A DNA stretch of 64,000 bases from Symbiodinium natans (lineage: Eukaryota > Sar > Dinophyceae > Suessiales > Symbiodiniaceae): NCBI GenBank assembly GCA_905221605.1, contig CAJNDS010002462.1, positions 310,001 to 374,000 of the forward strand, read 5' to 3'. Below, one piece after another: positions 21,791-33,264 of the stretch. The notes beneath the pieces were generated by a model. It made no database searches and was not told the origin of the DNA. It saw nothing but the letters and a program-made list of their open reading frames with translations. Made by a program: the position numbers and the translations under genes. Each line of letters opens with the position of its first letter. Position 1 is the stretch's first letter.

Positions 21791-24727
21791 ACACTGCATC
21801 ATGAGGCTCGAAAGAACGTTGCCCCGTGCAAGGCGCCGCGTTCTGCTGAGTCAGCTCCGCTTGGACAGGACTCCGGCACCATGACTCCGGTGGACTTTGG
21901 AGACACACACTTGCATGAGCCAAGGACGGCAAGTGCAAAGCTGCCCGAATCTGCAAGGCTTCTTTGCCCTTCCCTCAGCTAAACACTGCATGTCATTTCC
22001 CTTGAGCGCTTCATTTTTGAGTCTGATGAAGGATCCTCCGTAAAAGGGCTGTATCATGTCTTGGCTGGGAAGGCGAGACGCTCCTCCATCCAGAGGCAGA
22101 CTTGAAGAGTGAAATGACGTGCATTTACAAGGGACGTTTCTGCGCTTGCGGTGCGTCCAGCCGGCAGATCCTCTAAGACTGTGCATGGAAGCTGCGCCCG
22201 ATAGAAACTTGACACTCCAACATTCATGGATGTGTTCTAGACACTAGGCCAGATCCTTCTCTGAATGTGTACTGTACGACTGTACGCACACCTGTACAGG
22301 AGACTCATGGCGTTCAGCACTCGTTCGCGTCTAAGCCGAGAAAGCAAAAAACGCAAAAGCGTTTCGTTGCCGTGCTGTGGTTCTTTGAGGAAACGTCCCC
22401 GAGATATGGAGGAGCTTCATGCCCAGTCCCCAGAAAGCGGTCTCAGCGCACAGGCACGGCAGTCATGGAAAGTGGCTCATTGGCGGTAAGGAGAGTCGAC
22501 TAACCCTGCGTCGGCGGGATGAGTTCTTGCCAGGGCGCCAGAGTTTTAACCTTTGTAGGGGACGGAAGCAATACTTTCGTCCCTATAAGTGCGCTTCCGA
22601 TTTCCCGGATATAGGAGCCGTGCCGACTCTGCCGTGCCCCTTAAGAATGAGGCATCGCTTCCGCTTCAACAGCAAAGAACGTGCGAGCCTCGTTTTTCGA
22701 TCCAGTTCGGGGGTGAGGATTAGGGCTTGGGCTTTCAGTCAACCGACTACGATATGATCACGGGGTTGGCTTCGGGTCCGTCATGCTTCTCAGGCATGGA
22801 AATCATCCGCATCTTGAGCCAGCTGAAGACCAGTAAGGCCCCATGCTTGATGTTGAAAACTTGGTTGGAGACTGCATGCTGCCTTCAAGGAGTTAGGGGA
22901 CCCCTCGACGTCCTGAGCAGGAGCGAAGCGCAGCGCTTCAGCAATTCCGAGTTCTGGGACAAAGAACACCAGATTTCATTGTTTGGCACTCAGCTCATGG
23001 TCTCAGATCTTATGGTTGAGCGTGAAGCGAAACTGCTGACACTTTGCACCAGGTGGGGCGATTCGCAAAATATGCTCCATCCTCGGAGTTTCTCTTTGCG
23101 GAGGGGGGGGGGGGGTTGCTTCTTGAATCAGCTCTGCCATAGACCGGCCTAGGGCGAGCGCTCTAGCGGTAGGCATGCATCTTCCCTTTTCATTGAACAA
23201 GAATACAAGCAAGCACTTTCGTGTTTGCAGCAGGGGCTCCGATTCAGTAAGCAGGCTGTTTAAGAACGTATCCTAAGGATGCCTTACGCAAAAAGATGCA
23301 AGTTTGTTTCGATTGGCACACTCAGGTGGAAGGGCTGCTGCGTTGGCCCTGCACTGAGTTTTGCAGAGTTGCGCGGCTGACCGGGCTCTGTTCGTTCTGG
23401 AACCGAGCGAAGGAGCAACTGCAAGAAGGGCTCCGAAGAGGCCAACGATTCCTGAGCGCCTCTCTTGCTTGCACGCTGCCTGCACGGGTGTACCGGTGTG
23501 CCGGTGCCACAGGAGGTTGCAGCATCAGAGAGGCGCCCCCGAACTTGGCATTCGCTGTCAGTTTGTCTCAGTGACGAAATCCGAGTGCACGGGTTTGGTG
23601 GGCACTGTATCTGCTTCTCCCGCCAGGTGTTCCAGCACCGGTGCAAGCAAGGAGGATGGGCTCGGCGTGGTGCATGCCTGTCCCATTGACACTGCTGACA
23701 CTGAGCGGTCGCTAATGCACCGCGAAGGAAGCTCAAGATCTTTGCAAAGAGCATGTTCTGGCATGTTTGCGGCATGATGTGTTGATTCGGAAAGTTCGTT
23801 CAGTGCATATTATGCTACTGATAGAAGTGGCCATGCATACCCAATGCATGATTATGCATTTGTTCTCGTGATGCTCGTGCCAGGCGTAGCTCGGCAGAGC
23901 TATGCACACATGACATGCCCCAGGCAAAGTGTGCAGATTCTGGTAGGGCAGACTGTAGATATGCATCTTGAGTCCACGAGAGAGGCCGTCGGTAGGGACT
24001 GCAACCTGCTTGCATAGTCTGAGTGGATTTGAAGGTCCCCGGCCCGCTCCAGATTCTCACAGAGTCTGTCCGGACCTTTCCCTTCGACTCATCCATGGAG
24101 TAGACCTTCCAGTGAGCCGTGCCACTTCGTCTCCACGTCTTCTTGCAGGTATGGTGCGACGTCTGTGGGCTTACCGAAAAGCAGGCCCAGTCTGGCAGAG
24201 CTTTGCGAGTGTCAAGGAAGGATCAGGGTGGCCCTGAGAGCTTTTGCTTCCCTCAGGTCTCTGTACAAGCGCCTTCCTTGGAGCTTCGCATGCGTCCGCG
24301 CCTTTCATACGCATGGGCACATCAGGAATCAATTCAAAAGAAACACCATTCCTTTGTCGTGCCGCATGCATGTAGCGTGCTGGGTTCTCTATCCCTTTGT
24401 TATCTGGATCTCTGGAACATCTGCAAGGCTTGCCCGGCATCCATGGTCGTCGACCTCCCTGTCAGCCGGTCCTGCCGCCAAGAGTCCCACGAAGTTGCCA
24501 ATTTCATGATGGTTGGGTTTCGAAAACAGGTTCGGAGACGCAGGAACACGAGAGACTTCCGGACGACGTGGAAAGTGAAAGACAGCACGGAGCCTCAGAA
24601 GGTGCATCAGCTGAAGCGGGCAGATGGCTCAACCAGAGATTCCTGAGGTGGGAGGAGAGAGCTGGTCGAAGATGAGGCCTCTCACCTGAGGGAAAGCACT
24701 CGATAAAACCGATTGCCTTGTGGTTCC
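21791..24727. other. Mostly unassigned; a small hairpin and possible exons
   Basis: I recognise no gene. A hairpin at 22554-22584 pairs TAGGGGACGGAAG with CTTTCGTCCCTA. Possible + strand exons lie near 22860-23030 (a helical stretch with SEAQRFSNSEFWDKEHQ) and 24148-24225 (WCDVCGLTEKQAQ, opened by a CAG acceptor). Eleven G occur at 23103-23113. None of these can be tied to a family. Confidence 0.3.
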
Positions 24728-24748
24728 CATTTTCCAGGAGCTTGAAGA

Positions 24749-24941
24749 CGAGTACGACGAGGACACGCTGCTGCTTGAAGCCGCTTGTGCCGAATGTCAT
24801 ATGATGGCTGGCTCAGAGGATGAGGAAGACAACGATGACGACGATGAGCTGGTTGATGAGGAAGACGAGGATGACTTCGAGGATGCTGACGAAGAGGAAG
24901 AGGGAGAGGAGGAGGAAGAGGAGGAGCGCTCGTGGATGTAG
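24749..24941 (+). CDS. Terminal exon with acidic tail, protein unidentified
   Basis: After the acceptor TTTTCCAG at 24741-24748 an open frame reads ELEDEYDEDTLLLEAACAEC and then about 40 residues that are mostly Asp/Glu, ending ERSWM and TAG at 24939-24941. Acidic C-terminal tails of this kind occur in chromatin and histone-chaperone proteins, but composition alone does not assign a function. Upstream exons were not identified; the candidate near 24148 (WCDVCG) could belong to it. Confidence 0.45.
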
Positions 24942-27639
24942 GCACTGACAGTTCAACAGCAGTGTCGGCTCCAACGCCTGCGCCACCTCGGCGTCATACG
25001 AAGCCCATCGGGGTGCATAGGGTGTTCCCGAGGATTCTGCTCAAAAGCCCAAGTTGTTAGCTGTAGCTCAGCTCGAAAATGAGTGCTGCAAAGCGGCGGG
25101 TGGAGGTGAAGGGACCATGGGCTTCTGAGCCGATGACCAGGGCGTGGACTAATATAGGGTCTTGCCGGTTGTTGCAGGGGGAGGGAATGGGAGGGAGAAA
25201 GGAGGCGGGTTTCTGCCTCAAAACGCCTTAGGCTTGGGGCCTCGGCAGATCAAATGCAACACCTTGTCTCGCCTTCACCCCTGATGGTGTTTACCGTTTA
25301 CCCATGCAGATGGCAATCAATGAACCTGCTGGCAAGGAAAAGTCCTCTCCATCACACAGAACCCGGAGGCACATGCCAGGACCCAACCTGAGCTAAGCCC
25401 GCATCCCCTGAAGTGCAGGTGGCAGCCTGCCGGATACAAGGCCCGGCACAACTGTTGTCGCCCATCGTGCGCTCATCTGCAGGGTGGCCAGTAGTGGTTC
25501 GCTCCACGAGGCCAAAGAGCAGTCCTCTGCCGCATCCAACACGCGCAGCACTTAAGCGCTCAGTGTGCGAACAAGTGTGCTGCATGTTGCTGCCGCATAC
25601 CGCAGTATCCTTTTCACCCTTTCTGCACTTGTGCCGCTGTGCTTGTAGCTGAGGCAGGCGCGTAACCTCGAGCAAACAGTTCGCGATCTGGTCAAAGGCC
25701 ACAACAAAAGCTTTCGGCAGAAATCAAGGCGCCACAAGCACGGCACGCTTTGCGCAGGAAGAGGTGGCTCCGTGGATGGCGTTTGGCTAGCTGGCAAAGT
25801 TCCTCGGCCTGGGAGTTGTGTGATGTTTCCTGTTTCCTTGCAGTTTCAGAATCGGGTTTCGAAGGTCCTGAGGGGTATATGAAACCAGCTACAAGTTCAC
25901 AGCTAGATTGTGGTTCCCTTATCTATAGTTAGCGCTTCGCTTCCACCGCTCTGAAGGTAGCTTCAAGCTTCAACACACACATCAGGGAAAACACCAGGCA
26001 GGGAGCTGAGAGTGTGCAGAGCCGGAAGTGAGGCATGATCATGGCATGATGCAAACTTCGCTCGTGAACGGAAGCCCTCTTGATGCCACAGCTGCAAGGC
26101 GGAACGATGGCAGCCTAAAGAAGTGGTTGATGTCCATTCCAGGTCCTGTGATTCGCGACTGACAGAAGTTGCACACTCTGGATGCTTGTGGATGCTTGTG
26201 GATGCTTTTTGTGCAGTTCAGCTGCAGTCGACAGGCATAGAGGTTGAGACTGCCAAGCATCAGAATCACTGGCGCGTCAAACTCGCTTGAAAGCGTGCGA
26301 TACTGAGCTGTTTCGAGTTTCCAGGAATCATCTGCCAGGCAAGGGTAGTGACAGGTTACTCGACACGTTTCTTTGCACGTTCTCCAGGTGCGCCGAACGT
26401 GCTTCATCGAACCCTGATTGTCCGTTGTGCTGGCATGTGACTGAAGCGACCTTGGCAAATGCAGAGTGGGTATGAACGGGCGTGACTTGGCTGTCGCGTC
26501 GCCATGGTGTGCACGTTATGCAAAGCCCTTTCACCTCGAGCAATCCGGATGTTCACATGTCGCTTTGCTCACTCAGCACATGTGTGCATAGTCGCATGGC
26601 CTGCTTTGACGCTCTGCTTTTATATTTGGTTGGACAAGCAGTCCACCGGAGCCATTGATGACTTGAACAAGCGGTTCGTGAGCGGCAATGCAAGGCTGTG
26701 TTTCGTTTCGCTTTCTCCTTGCTGTGAGCTTATGGCGAAGCATACTCGATAATGACAACTGCTCTATCTCCGTTGCAACACCAGTTTGCAACATGCTCGT
26801 GTCACGGACTGTCAATGGACGCGTGCCACGAATGATAAAATCGCTTGACGGGACGCTTGTCCGAGTGAGTGGCAAACAGGTCGCCTGTGCCCTCCAAGCA
26901 AGCGGTCAACGTAGGAAAGAACTGGCAGCGCCTGCACCCTGGAGTGCATGGCAGGTGCCTTTAGAATTGAAGTACTCCACCACCTTGCCAGGCACCCGCC
27001 TGAAGTTCGAACAGTTGCTAAGCCTGCTAAGCGATTTGAACATCGAAGTGGTAAGACTACCACATGCGATCCTGGCAAGAAGGTGTGATGGATGCTCTCG
27101 GCGGCATCTTGTTTTTTGTCTTTGCACCTGCAAGCCCCTGCGCTGGACTTTTACGAGGTAACTGATATCTGCAGCGGTTGGTTCCCATGTGTCGGGTGGT
27201 GAGCAGCTGTGCGTCCAGCCAGCACTTCTCCTCGTCGTAGAGGCATGTGAACTGTCGATGCGTAACCGTCTGTGGCAAGACTTGCAGTTATGACTTGGAG
27301 AAGCGCAGGCAGCGTGCGCCCAGCGCAACGAGCGTTCCACTGATTTTTGCCCGAGTTCCTTAATATCATAGCCTCGCTTCAATGCTGGCTGGCATTTGCC
27401 TTCATGAAGTAGTTAGCTGACGGCCTTCTGAGTTGGTTGACCTCGCAAGGTCAACTCAGACGTGCTGTAATCATGAAGTACAGGATGCCAGGACCCCGGC
27501 CTGACAAGGCTTTTGCCTTGTGCACCAGCTAGATCTAGCCACATCTTCAATTTGAAAAAAGCCTTGCTCGTGCGTTCAACTTCTGCGCGTCACGGGCAAG
27601 CTTTACTAGGTGCTGATGGGAGACACTCTGACATGAAGG
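24942..27639. other. Unassigned; one good exon candidate at 26955-27050
   Basis: At about 26955-27050 a + strand frame opens after CAG and ends at a GTAAGAC donor; it reads VPLELKYSTTLPGTRLKFEQ and continues LLSLLSDLNIEV. A second stretch near 26630-26690 reads STGAIDDLNKRFVSG. They may be exons of one gene upstream of dapA. A 10-bp direct repeat, GGATGCTTGT, occurs about three times at 26179-26207. Nothing else is supported. Confidence 0.3.
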
Positions 27640-30600
27640 TTGCACAACAGCAATCTGTGCCGCTTGCCGTCGTATCTCCAGCCAGTAACGGCCGTACCGT
27701 GTTCAGAGCCATGTCGGAAGCGACCCTTGCGATACGAAAGGTGGGTGACTGATTGTCTAGCCATACTTGATTTCGGGCATTGCAAGCTTAGCTCTCTGCC
27801 ATGGTCGTCAACTGTTCTCGACTCGCCATTGCAATCCTTCCTGCAGGTGAGGCTGATCACAGCCGTGAAGACGCCTTACCTTGCTGACGGAAAGGTTGAT
27901 CTCGAGGCGGAATAAGCAATACCAACATTGACGTGTGGCTCGGATTGTTTCCGTCCGTTCGCCATCAGCAGGCCTATGACAAGATTGTGGAGCACCAGAT
28001 CGCAAACGGAGTTGGTTCTCAGTTTTGATTAAACATTCACTTGGCAAAATTTGCATTTCCTGGGGAGCCTTGACCATGCCCAGGTCGAAGGCTTGATTGT
28101 GGGAGGCACGACGGGGGAGGGCCACCTCCTCTCCTGGGACGAACATCTGGGCCTCATTGGACACACGAAGGCACACTGGGCCGACTGAGGATAACGCGCT
28201 TCAGTTCACCCCTTCACAAACTGCGAGCCATGCAAGATGCGTTCCTTTGCTGGTGGTAGGCGAAGTTTGGCGGCCGAATAATTATTGCCGGCATCTCACA
28301 ATGTCAAAAGAGTAGGCATGGAGGGTGGAGGTTTATGCGGGCAAGTTGCGTTGTGTAGCTTCGTTGCTTCGCTGTAGCTCGCAGCTCCCAGGTCGGAAAC
28401 ACAGGCAGCAATCACACGGCCGAGGCATGCCTGCGCACGCGAGCAAGCGAGTTCTTTCAACGTCCTTGAGTCCTTCCTGGTAGGCAGTTTGGGCCACCGA
28501 GAGGGGCTTTGCTACTCCGCTGAATTCTTCATTTACCATTGCTTCTGCGGCTTCAGACTTGCAGCTTCTCCTTCGCTCCGGCTGGCCCGTCTTCCGTCTT
28601 GCGTAGATGGCCGAGAGAGCAGTGCCCGTCGTTCTGTGAGTCTCAAAAAAGTTCGGGAACTCTGTCATTTGCAGTATCTGCAAGCCGATTACCGTCTTTG
28701 TGGGAGGTGTGGTGGGGGAGTGCTGAAACCAAGACAGCACAAGCAGCTTTTGAAGAAGATACTGGTTGGGCAACACAAATGAAGGTCCTATTCGTTGATG
28801 AATGTCTTGGTGCTTGAGTTTTGTGTGGCTTTCTGGGGATGCAAAAGGAAACCCTGCATGTTTGAGGCTGCCCACTTTCCAAAGTCGCCTTAACTTAAAA
28901 TTAGCAGAAAAACCAGGCTTCGTGTTGGAATGCTAAAGGAAATGGAGGTTGCCTTAATTGCCAAAGTTCAGTCCAACCACAAGAAGGACAACAAGGCTAG
29001 CATCAGCAGCTATGTTGATTAACACCAGAATAATCTCCGAAGCCACCATCAGCGTACGAACGCTGCTTGCAATAATACGTGCGGACATGGTTTGCTTAGC
29101 TCCCCCCTCTTTCAATTATGGGTTTGGCAAGGGATTTCTGGATGTCCCATGACAAAGAGAGAGCCCAAAACGCATTCGTGTTGTACAACTTTCCATGTGC
29201 AAAAGCTGGCGCTGTTTGGATGCAAGATGCGAAGCCACATAAGAATGGGAGTGATACTTGGATTTCTGAAAAAAGGGATATGATCAAGTCTTAGGCTTAC
29301 CCTCCTTGGCAAATATGATTCCTTGCAGTCTCCCAGTAGAGTTTTTGTAATGCGTCAAGGAATTGGGAGTCCCTGATCACAAGATGAGGAAACCTTTTTT
29401 GCTCAACTGCCACAGGGCCCGGACCCCACAAAAACTCACGCTGTGGATTGCATATTGACGTGAGGAAGGAAACTAAGTATCTCGTACAGAAAGCCAGGAA
29501 ATACACAACGCATACAAACGCAACGTAACACAACCAAAAGAGAACACAGAAGTTCGTGGCCAGTAATTCTCTCATCATTGAGGCTGCTGGTATGGACGCA
29601 TCCCTGCTCATCAACCCTTACTACGGCATGGTGCCAAGAGCGGGCCAACCCCAAACCCTAAACCCTAAACCCTAAACCCTAAACCCTAAACCCTAAACCC
29701 TAAACCCTAAACCCTAAACCCTATAAACCCTAAGCCCTAAACCCTATAAACCCCAAACCCCAAACCCTAAACCCTAAACCGGCCCTGCCTCCAGAAGCTG
29801 CCAACACCAGCGGCATGTGTCCCAGGCAAGACGTCAGACTCCGGAATTGCCTGGAACTGTACTGGCTGGTTCTTAGCAGGGAATGAGGGAATGAGGTGCC
29901 CTAGGTAAAACCCTTACAGGGGAAATGTAGGGCCCTAATTCCCTCATTCCCTACTAAGAAGCAGGGGTTTAGGATGCTTTGAGCCTGTGAAGCTTTCCAT
30001 GAAAACGGCGCGTGCACCGAGATCATGCACCTGGAAGCAGCGCTTAAGTTTGGACCAGCCTTCATTTACAATGCCTGGGTACTCAGAAGCTCGATGCTAC
30101 CGCGAGACGTTAAAAATCACGCGACTGGCTCAGGTACCAGGCCGAACCGGGCAGGACCAGTACTAGAACATCACACCTCACTTTTGCTTCAAATGCCCCG
30201 GGATGGTGCATCTGATGCTGGATGCCGAATGGTCTGCAGAGTCTGCATGAGGACATCAAGTCCAGCGTGATGGTAAAGATCAAGGATCACCCTAATTTTG
30301 TGGGCGTCAAGGACGGTGCTGGCAAGCGCTGCAGCACATGCAATGGACTAGTTCGTCATTGTGCAGGAATGTATGGGCCACGAGCGCATCAAGGACTCAT
30401 TGTGTTTGAATGTAGCGGGTTCGGCAATGTTAAACATCGCTTGTCCAGCCGTCGGGTTGGGTTTGCCAGAGACTTGGCCTGTAATTTCAGCTCCAGCCCC
30501 AGTATGCAACGGGCAGCTTTGACAGCTAAGTTCACACAGTGCTCTGTACCTCAGTGTTGTCAGTGCTGCCTGTTCAATGCAAGAGTGGTTGCAGTTATGC

Positions 30601-32054
30601 GGTGGTACGTAGTGCGGATCGTAGGCAGTACAGACTAGTACAGACGACACACCGTAAGGTGCTGGCGATAACAGTCATTTGCAGAGCGCTACCCACTACG
30701 AAGTGCTTCGCTCGCGGTGTGTGTTTTTGTTTTAGTAGTTCTTGGCGGTCGAGGCATTTAGCCTCTTTAAGGGTTAAGCGAGTGATTCAACCAGGAATTT
30801 TAGATGTGGATGTCTTCAGCAAGGGCCCGTGAGGTCTGATTTACGAGCATTGGAACGCGGCATGCGTGGTATAGAGTTTGAGCATACTTCTGGACCAGCG
30901 ACAGGAAGTTCAAGGATAGCTAAGGGGAATGGACATGAGCAAGAAGGGCTGAGTGCACATCAGGCAACAGGTGCTTGGTAGTCCACCACGAATATTTTGG
31001 TTCGTAACCGTGCATATACCACCGCTTCCAACTTGTGGAAATCGCCTGCGCTTCCAAAAGTTTGGTTCTAGCATCGGCATCTGAGGAGTACAGCAGTATG
31101 GGCGTTTGCTGCTGGTCTGGCAATGATGATCAGCCATTGCCTCGGCCACGATGAAGGGATGGCTCGGGCTTGTGTAGCAGCAAACGAGGATGCATGAGTC
31201 AAGACATCAACATGGAGCTGTTGGCGTCATCTCCGTCACGTGCGGAACTCAATCGTGAATGCTGCGCACGTGCCGAGTGATGATGCAACTCGCAACTCGA
31301 GCAGGTTTGGTAGTAAGGAACTTGATTCTGCTCATCATCCAGTGGTGTAGGTACAGTAAGGCAGGTTCAGAAGGTTCAAGATGCTGCTCAGGTCCAACGT
31401 TGTGCCGGGGCTGGTCAAGAAGCTGATGACGGAGAAGGACCCTTCAAAGCTGGATGTGAGCGGCTTGCTTTGAGTCGTGGATCCACAGGATGATGCTCTG
31501 GACGCCAAGCTGCAGCCTCTCTACAAATGGTGCGCCCCCGGAGATGTGAAGCTTGGGGCTGTTTGGGGTTTGTCTCAATGTCTCTCCTGTGTGACACTGG
31601 TTGCTGAAGCCGATGAAGCTGCCGATTCCGTCTTGGCATGGCATGCATCGTTGCAGACTCGTCACAGGCTGTTCACGGACCCCAATCCGATTGGTTGCAA
31701 GCTCAGCACGGAGGTCGGGTGTCATCCCGACACTGCAAACAATCCTTGTCCGGATACCGAGGTGTCAACACCATGCTGATGATGCTGGGTGCCGCGAAGC
31801 CCATCTTTCGCTTGCCTTACACCTTCGTTCCCAGGCCTGGAACTTTTCCACAAACAGCTCGCGGTTCACCCCCCGACCATGGACCTACGAGCGCTATAAT
31901 GTTGTGATCAGGGACAGAAGAGCGCAAGGAGTCGAGGTGCTGTCATCCATTGGTTTAGAGTGCCTCGACCAGTTTGGCTCGTGTGGCGAAGTCTTTCTTC
32001 AGAGAGTGGCAGCCGAGGAACTGCCCAGCCTTCGGAGAGCTGAAGGTGCTTGAG
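27640..32054 (+). CDS. Dihydrodipicolinate synthase (plant/algal type), multi-exon
   Basis: The enzyme condenses pyruvate with aspartate semialdehyde, the first committed step of the diaminopimelate route to lysine, usually plastidic in algae. Exons read in frame: about 27640-27744 (N-terminal, possibly leader), 27847-27906 ([18 protein letters not shown]), 27972-28010, 28084-28170 (VGGTTGEG, pyruvate-binding Thr pair), 29583-29630 ([12 protein letters not shown]), 30022-30072 (FGPAFIYN, catalytic Tyr), 30134-30154 (VPGRTGQ), 30252-30326 ([10 protein letters not shown], Schiff-base Lys), about 31213-31239 (GAVGVISVT), 31392-31455 ([12 protein letters not shown]), 31489-31529 ([11 protein letters not shown]), 31668-31693 (LFTDPNPIG, only 26 nt), 31762 to about 31826 ([13 protein letters not shown]). 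A C-terminal piece near 31916-32054 ([10 protein letters not shown]) is likely. All named catalytic residues are present. Exons between 28170 and 29583 and between 30327 and 31213 are missing from my reading, and the stop is not fixed. Confidence 0.9.
29654..29780. repeat. Interstitial telomeric repeat array (CCCTAAA)n
   Basis: About nine perfect CCCTAAA units are followed by degenerate units (CCCTATAAA, CCCTAAG, CCCCAAA) and two more perfect ones. This is the Arabidopsis-type telomere repeat known from dinoflagellates. It begins about 17 bp after the exon end at 29630, inside a dapA intron, so it is not a chromosome end in this assembly. Confidence 0.95.
29869..29961. repeat. Imperfect inverted repeat, MITE-like or stem-loop
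   Basis: TTCTTAGCAGGGAATGAGGG at 29870 is mirrored by the complement of CCCTCATTCCCTACTAAGAA at 29941-29960. The arms are about 32 bp with two or three mismatches and enclose about 27 bp. It lies 90 bp downstream of the telomeric array, in a dapA intron. No flanking duplication is obvious. Confidence 0.75.
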
Positions 32055-32110
32055 GACAGGGCAAACATAGCAGTGCTCCGGCGGAGGGGGAAAGCATTCC
32101 GATACACCAT

Positions 32111-32158
<48 letters not shown>

Positions 32159-32871
32159 ACCCTACCCCCTGCATATCGGGCGTGTCGGCGTTTCGGCGCC
32201 GTTTCTGTATCGGCCTGTCTGCGGGGGGGGAAGAGGCAAGGAGGTGGACGGGGGGGAGAGGGAAAGAGATACACCGACACGCCGATACATCGAGACGTGG
32301 AGGGAAAGGCGGGGTTGGGGCAGGGATATCGGCGTATCAGCGCAGGGGCAATGCACCGATACACCGATACACCGACCCAGAACAATGCACCGATGCATGG
32401 ATTCCGGGGGGTCCCGGGGTTTGGTCGACGCACGCCTGTGGCAATCAAGGCCAAGTTCTAGGCTAGTCCTGGTTCGGTTTTTACGCCGCAGGAGGTCCCG
32501 AAATGCTTCATTCAGGATTCCATGTTAGGTCTCAGCGATAGAGCAAGGTTTGTGCACGTGATGCAGTATCTGCTCGCGCGCATGCACGACAGCAGTGCGT
32601 ATGGGTAGCTAATATGGTGTTTGTGGATCCTGCACTCAAAGCCGAGCCAGACAAAGCTGGACCTCTTTGCTTTGGGTGTGGGGGGGTCGCCCTGTCGACG
32701 TGGAAAGAAAGCGGAGGGGGGAGGGCGGGGGATCGGGGAGATATCGGCGTATCGGCGTGAGTCGTCGCCCATCGTTGCATGGCACGCTAAAGCGTAGGGT
32801 GCAGATGACGGAATCCAGGGGCAACCAAAGAAACACACCACAAGTGAGGAACCTTGAAGAAGCCAGTCTTC
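32055..32871. repeat. Poly-C run and dispersed TATCGGCG/GATACACCG repeats
   Basis: The stretch contains 46 consecutive C at 32113-32158. Around it are many copies of GATACACCGA and its relatives GATATCGGCGTATC (about 32091-32110, 32270-32300, 32325-32395 and 32740-32757). Two longer copies share the order GACGTGG, a purine-rich A/G stretch, then GATATCGGCGTAT: about 32293-32338 and 32697-32754. No gene is supported; long frames across it encode homopolymers. Confidence 0.75.
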
Positions 32872-33264
32872 GCACGCACACGCACGCACACGCACACGCA
32901 CGCACACGCACACGCACACGCACGCACGCGCGCACGCACACGCACGCACACGCACGCGCACGCGCACGCGCACGCGCACGCGCGCACGAGCACGACCACG
33001 CGCACGCGCACGTGCACGCGCACGCGCTCGCGCACGCTCACGCGCACGCGCACGCCCACGCGCACGCGCACGTGCGCACGCGCGCGTGCACGCCCACGCG
33101 CACGCGCACGCGCACGTGCGCACGCGCGCACGCGCGCGCGCACGCGCACGCACGCACGCGCACGCGCACGCGCGCACACGCACGCGCGCACACGCACGCG
33201 CGCACACGCACGCGCGCACACGCACGCGCACACGCACCCGCACACGCACACGCACACGCACACG
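32872..33264. repeat. Alternating pyrimidine-purine satellite (CGCACA/CGCACG)n
   Basis: For about 390 bp nearly every step alternates C with G or A (CG and CA dinucleotides), with only a few breaks such as CGACCACG, GCTCGC and CACCCGC. Early units are CA-rich, the middle is CG-rich and the end is CA-rich again. Such alternation is the classical requirement for left-handed Z-DNA. The Arg/Ala and His/Thr repeat peptides in all frames are not genes. Confidence 0.9.

Noticed and set aside
29654-29780. True chromosome end
   Set aside because: dapA exons continue on both sides in the same orientation and reading order, so the telomeric array is interstitial.
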